Shown piece after piece: positions 5,277-5,440 of a stretch of 5,440 bases of DNA. Every line of letters begins with the position of its first letter. Position 1 is the stretch's first letter. The stretch is from Methanosarcinales archaeon ex4572_44 (GTDB lineage: Archaea; Halobacteriota; Methanosarcinia; Methanosarcinales; EX4572-44): the NCBI GenBank assembly GCA_002254825.2, contig NJEL02000057.1, forward strand, positions 1 through 5,440, in the 5' to 3' direction. Under the pieces are notes generated by a model. It worked only from the letters and a program-made list of their open reading frames with translations, was not told the DNA's origin and did not search any database. The translations under genes were made by a program, and so were the position numbers.

Positions 5277-5440
5277 ATGAAACAAGAAAAGATCACTCTT
5301 TCACAACTGGAAGGCTTTCTGTTCAAATCCGCCGCTATCCTCCGTGGTAAAATGGATGTCTCGGAGTTCAAGGGATATATCTTTAGCATGTTGTTTATCA
5401 AGCGTATGATCGCAAGTCTCAATCTATACGGTAAAATAAC
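5277..5440 (+). CDS. hsdM: Type I restriction-modification methylase subunit HsdM, N-terminal part
   Basis: The ATG at 5277 opens a frame to the window edge. It reads MKQEKITLSQLEGFLFK, then SAAILRGKMDVSEFKGYIF, SMLFIKRM and ASLNLYGKI. This is the HsdM N-terminal domain (PF12161), with its usual LxQLE...AAxxLRGxMDxSEFKxYIFxxLFxKR signature. HsdM with HsdS methylates adenine in a bipartite target, and HsdR adds cleavage; the other two genes would be expected downstream. An AGGT (5261-5264) is the nearest, rather distant, ribosome-binding site. After KRM the family normally has a short S/N-D-x-F stretch, which is absent here, so a frameshift just inside the edge cannot be excluded. The catalytic NPPY region lies beyond the window. 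Confidence 0.82.
   Translation, partial: MKQEKITLSQLEGFLFKSAAILRGKMDVSEFKGYIFSMLFIKRMIASLNLYGKI

Noticed and set aside
1..5440. CRISPR array, tRNA or rRNA genes
   Set aside because: I saw no regularly spaced direct repeats, no tRNA T-loop/acceptor pairing and no rRNA-like segments on either strand when reading by eye.

Overview
The window looks archaeal, most likely from a euryarchaeon of the methanogen or anaerobic-methanotroph type. The basis is its gene content: a one-piece archaeal-style ChlI-ChlD chelatase, a Gate-domain membrane protein, an IS200/IS605 element and a DUF364 protein next to a nitrate/sulfonate-type ABC transporter. AT-rich TATA-like stretches lie upstream of genes, and GAGG/GGAG ribosome-binding sites are visible. 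The lineage is an inference; there is no rRNA or marker gene here.

Left part (1-3173): an intact, healthy-looking region. The last 16 codons of an unidentified gene end at 51. A non-coding leader follows, with a small tetraloop hairpin and a TATA-like box. Next comes a 661-residue AAA+/VWA metal-chelatase subunit (274-2259). It overlaps by 10 bases a 307-residue membrane protein made of two Gate (nucleoside-recognition) repeats (2250-3173). The two are almost certainly one transcript and may couple movement of a metal or tetrapyrrole to chelation.

Right part (3174-5276): mostly broken genes. It holds an unopposed 66-codon minus-strand frame for a hydrophobic peptide. It then holds the right-end hairpin and wrecked tnpA of an IS200/IS605 element on the minus strand (two identifiable 1-nt frameshifts, HUH motif damaged). 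After about 190 bases of unclear sequence come three remnants of a plus-strand transport cassette. These are a frameshifted, N-terminally shortened ABC permease, the first roughly 21 codons of its ATPase, and the C-terminal part of a DUF364 metal-binding-type protein. The ATPase and DUF364 pieces are joined out of frame, which looks like a deletion.

Right edge (5277-5440): the start of a type I restriction-modification methylase subunit (HsdM), preceded by a perfect 5-bp hairpin. The general picture is a conserved chelatase/transport operon beside a decaying, mobile-element-affected accessory region that leads into a restriction locus. I did not find a convincing new defence or mobile system. 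The most noteworthy items are the chelatase-Gate gene pair and the chimeric deletion scar.
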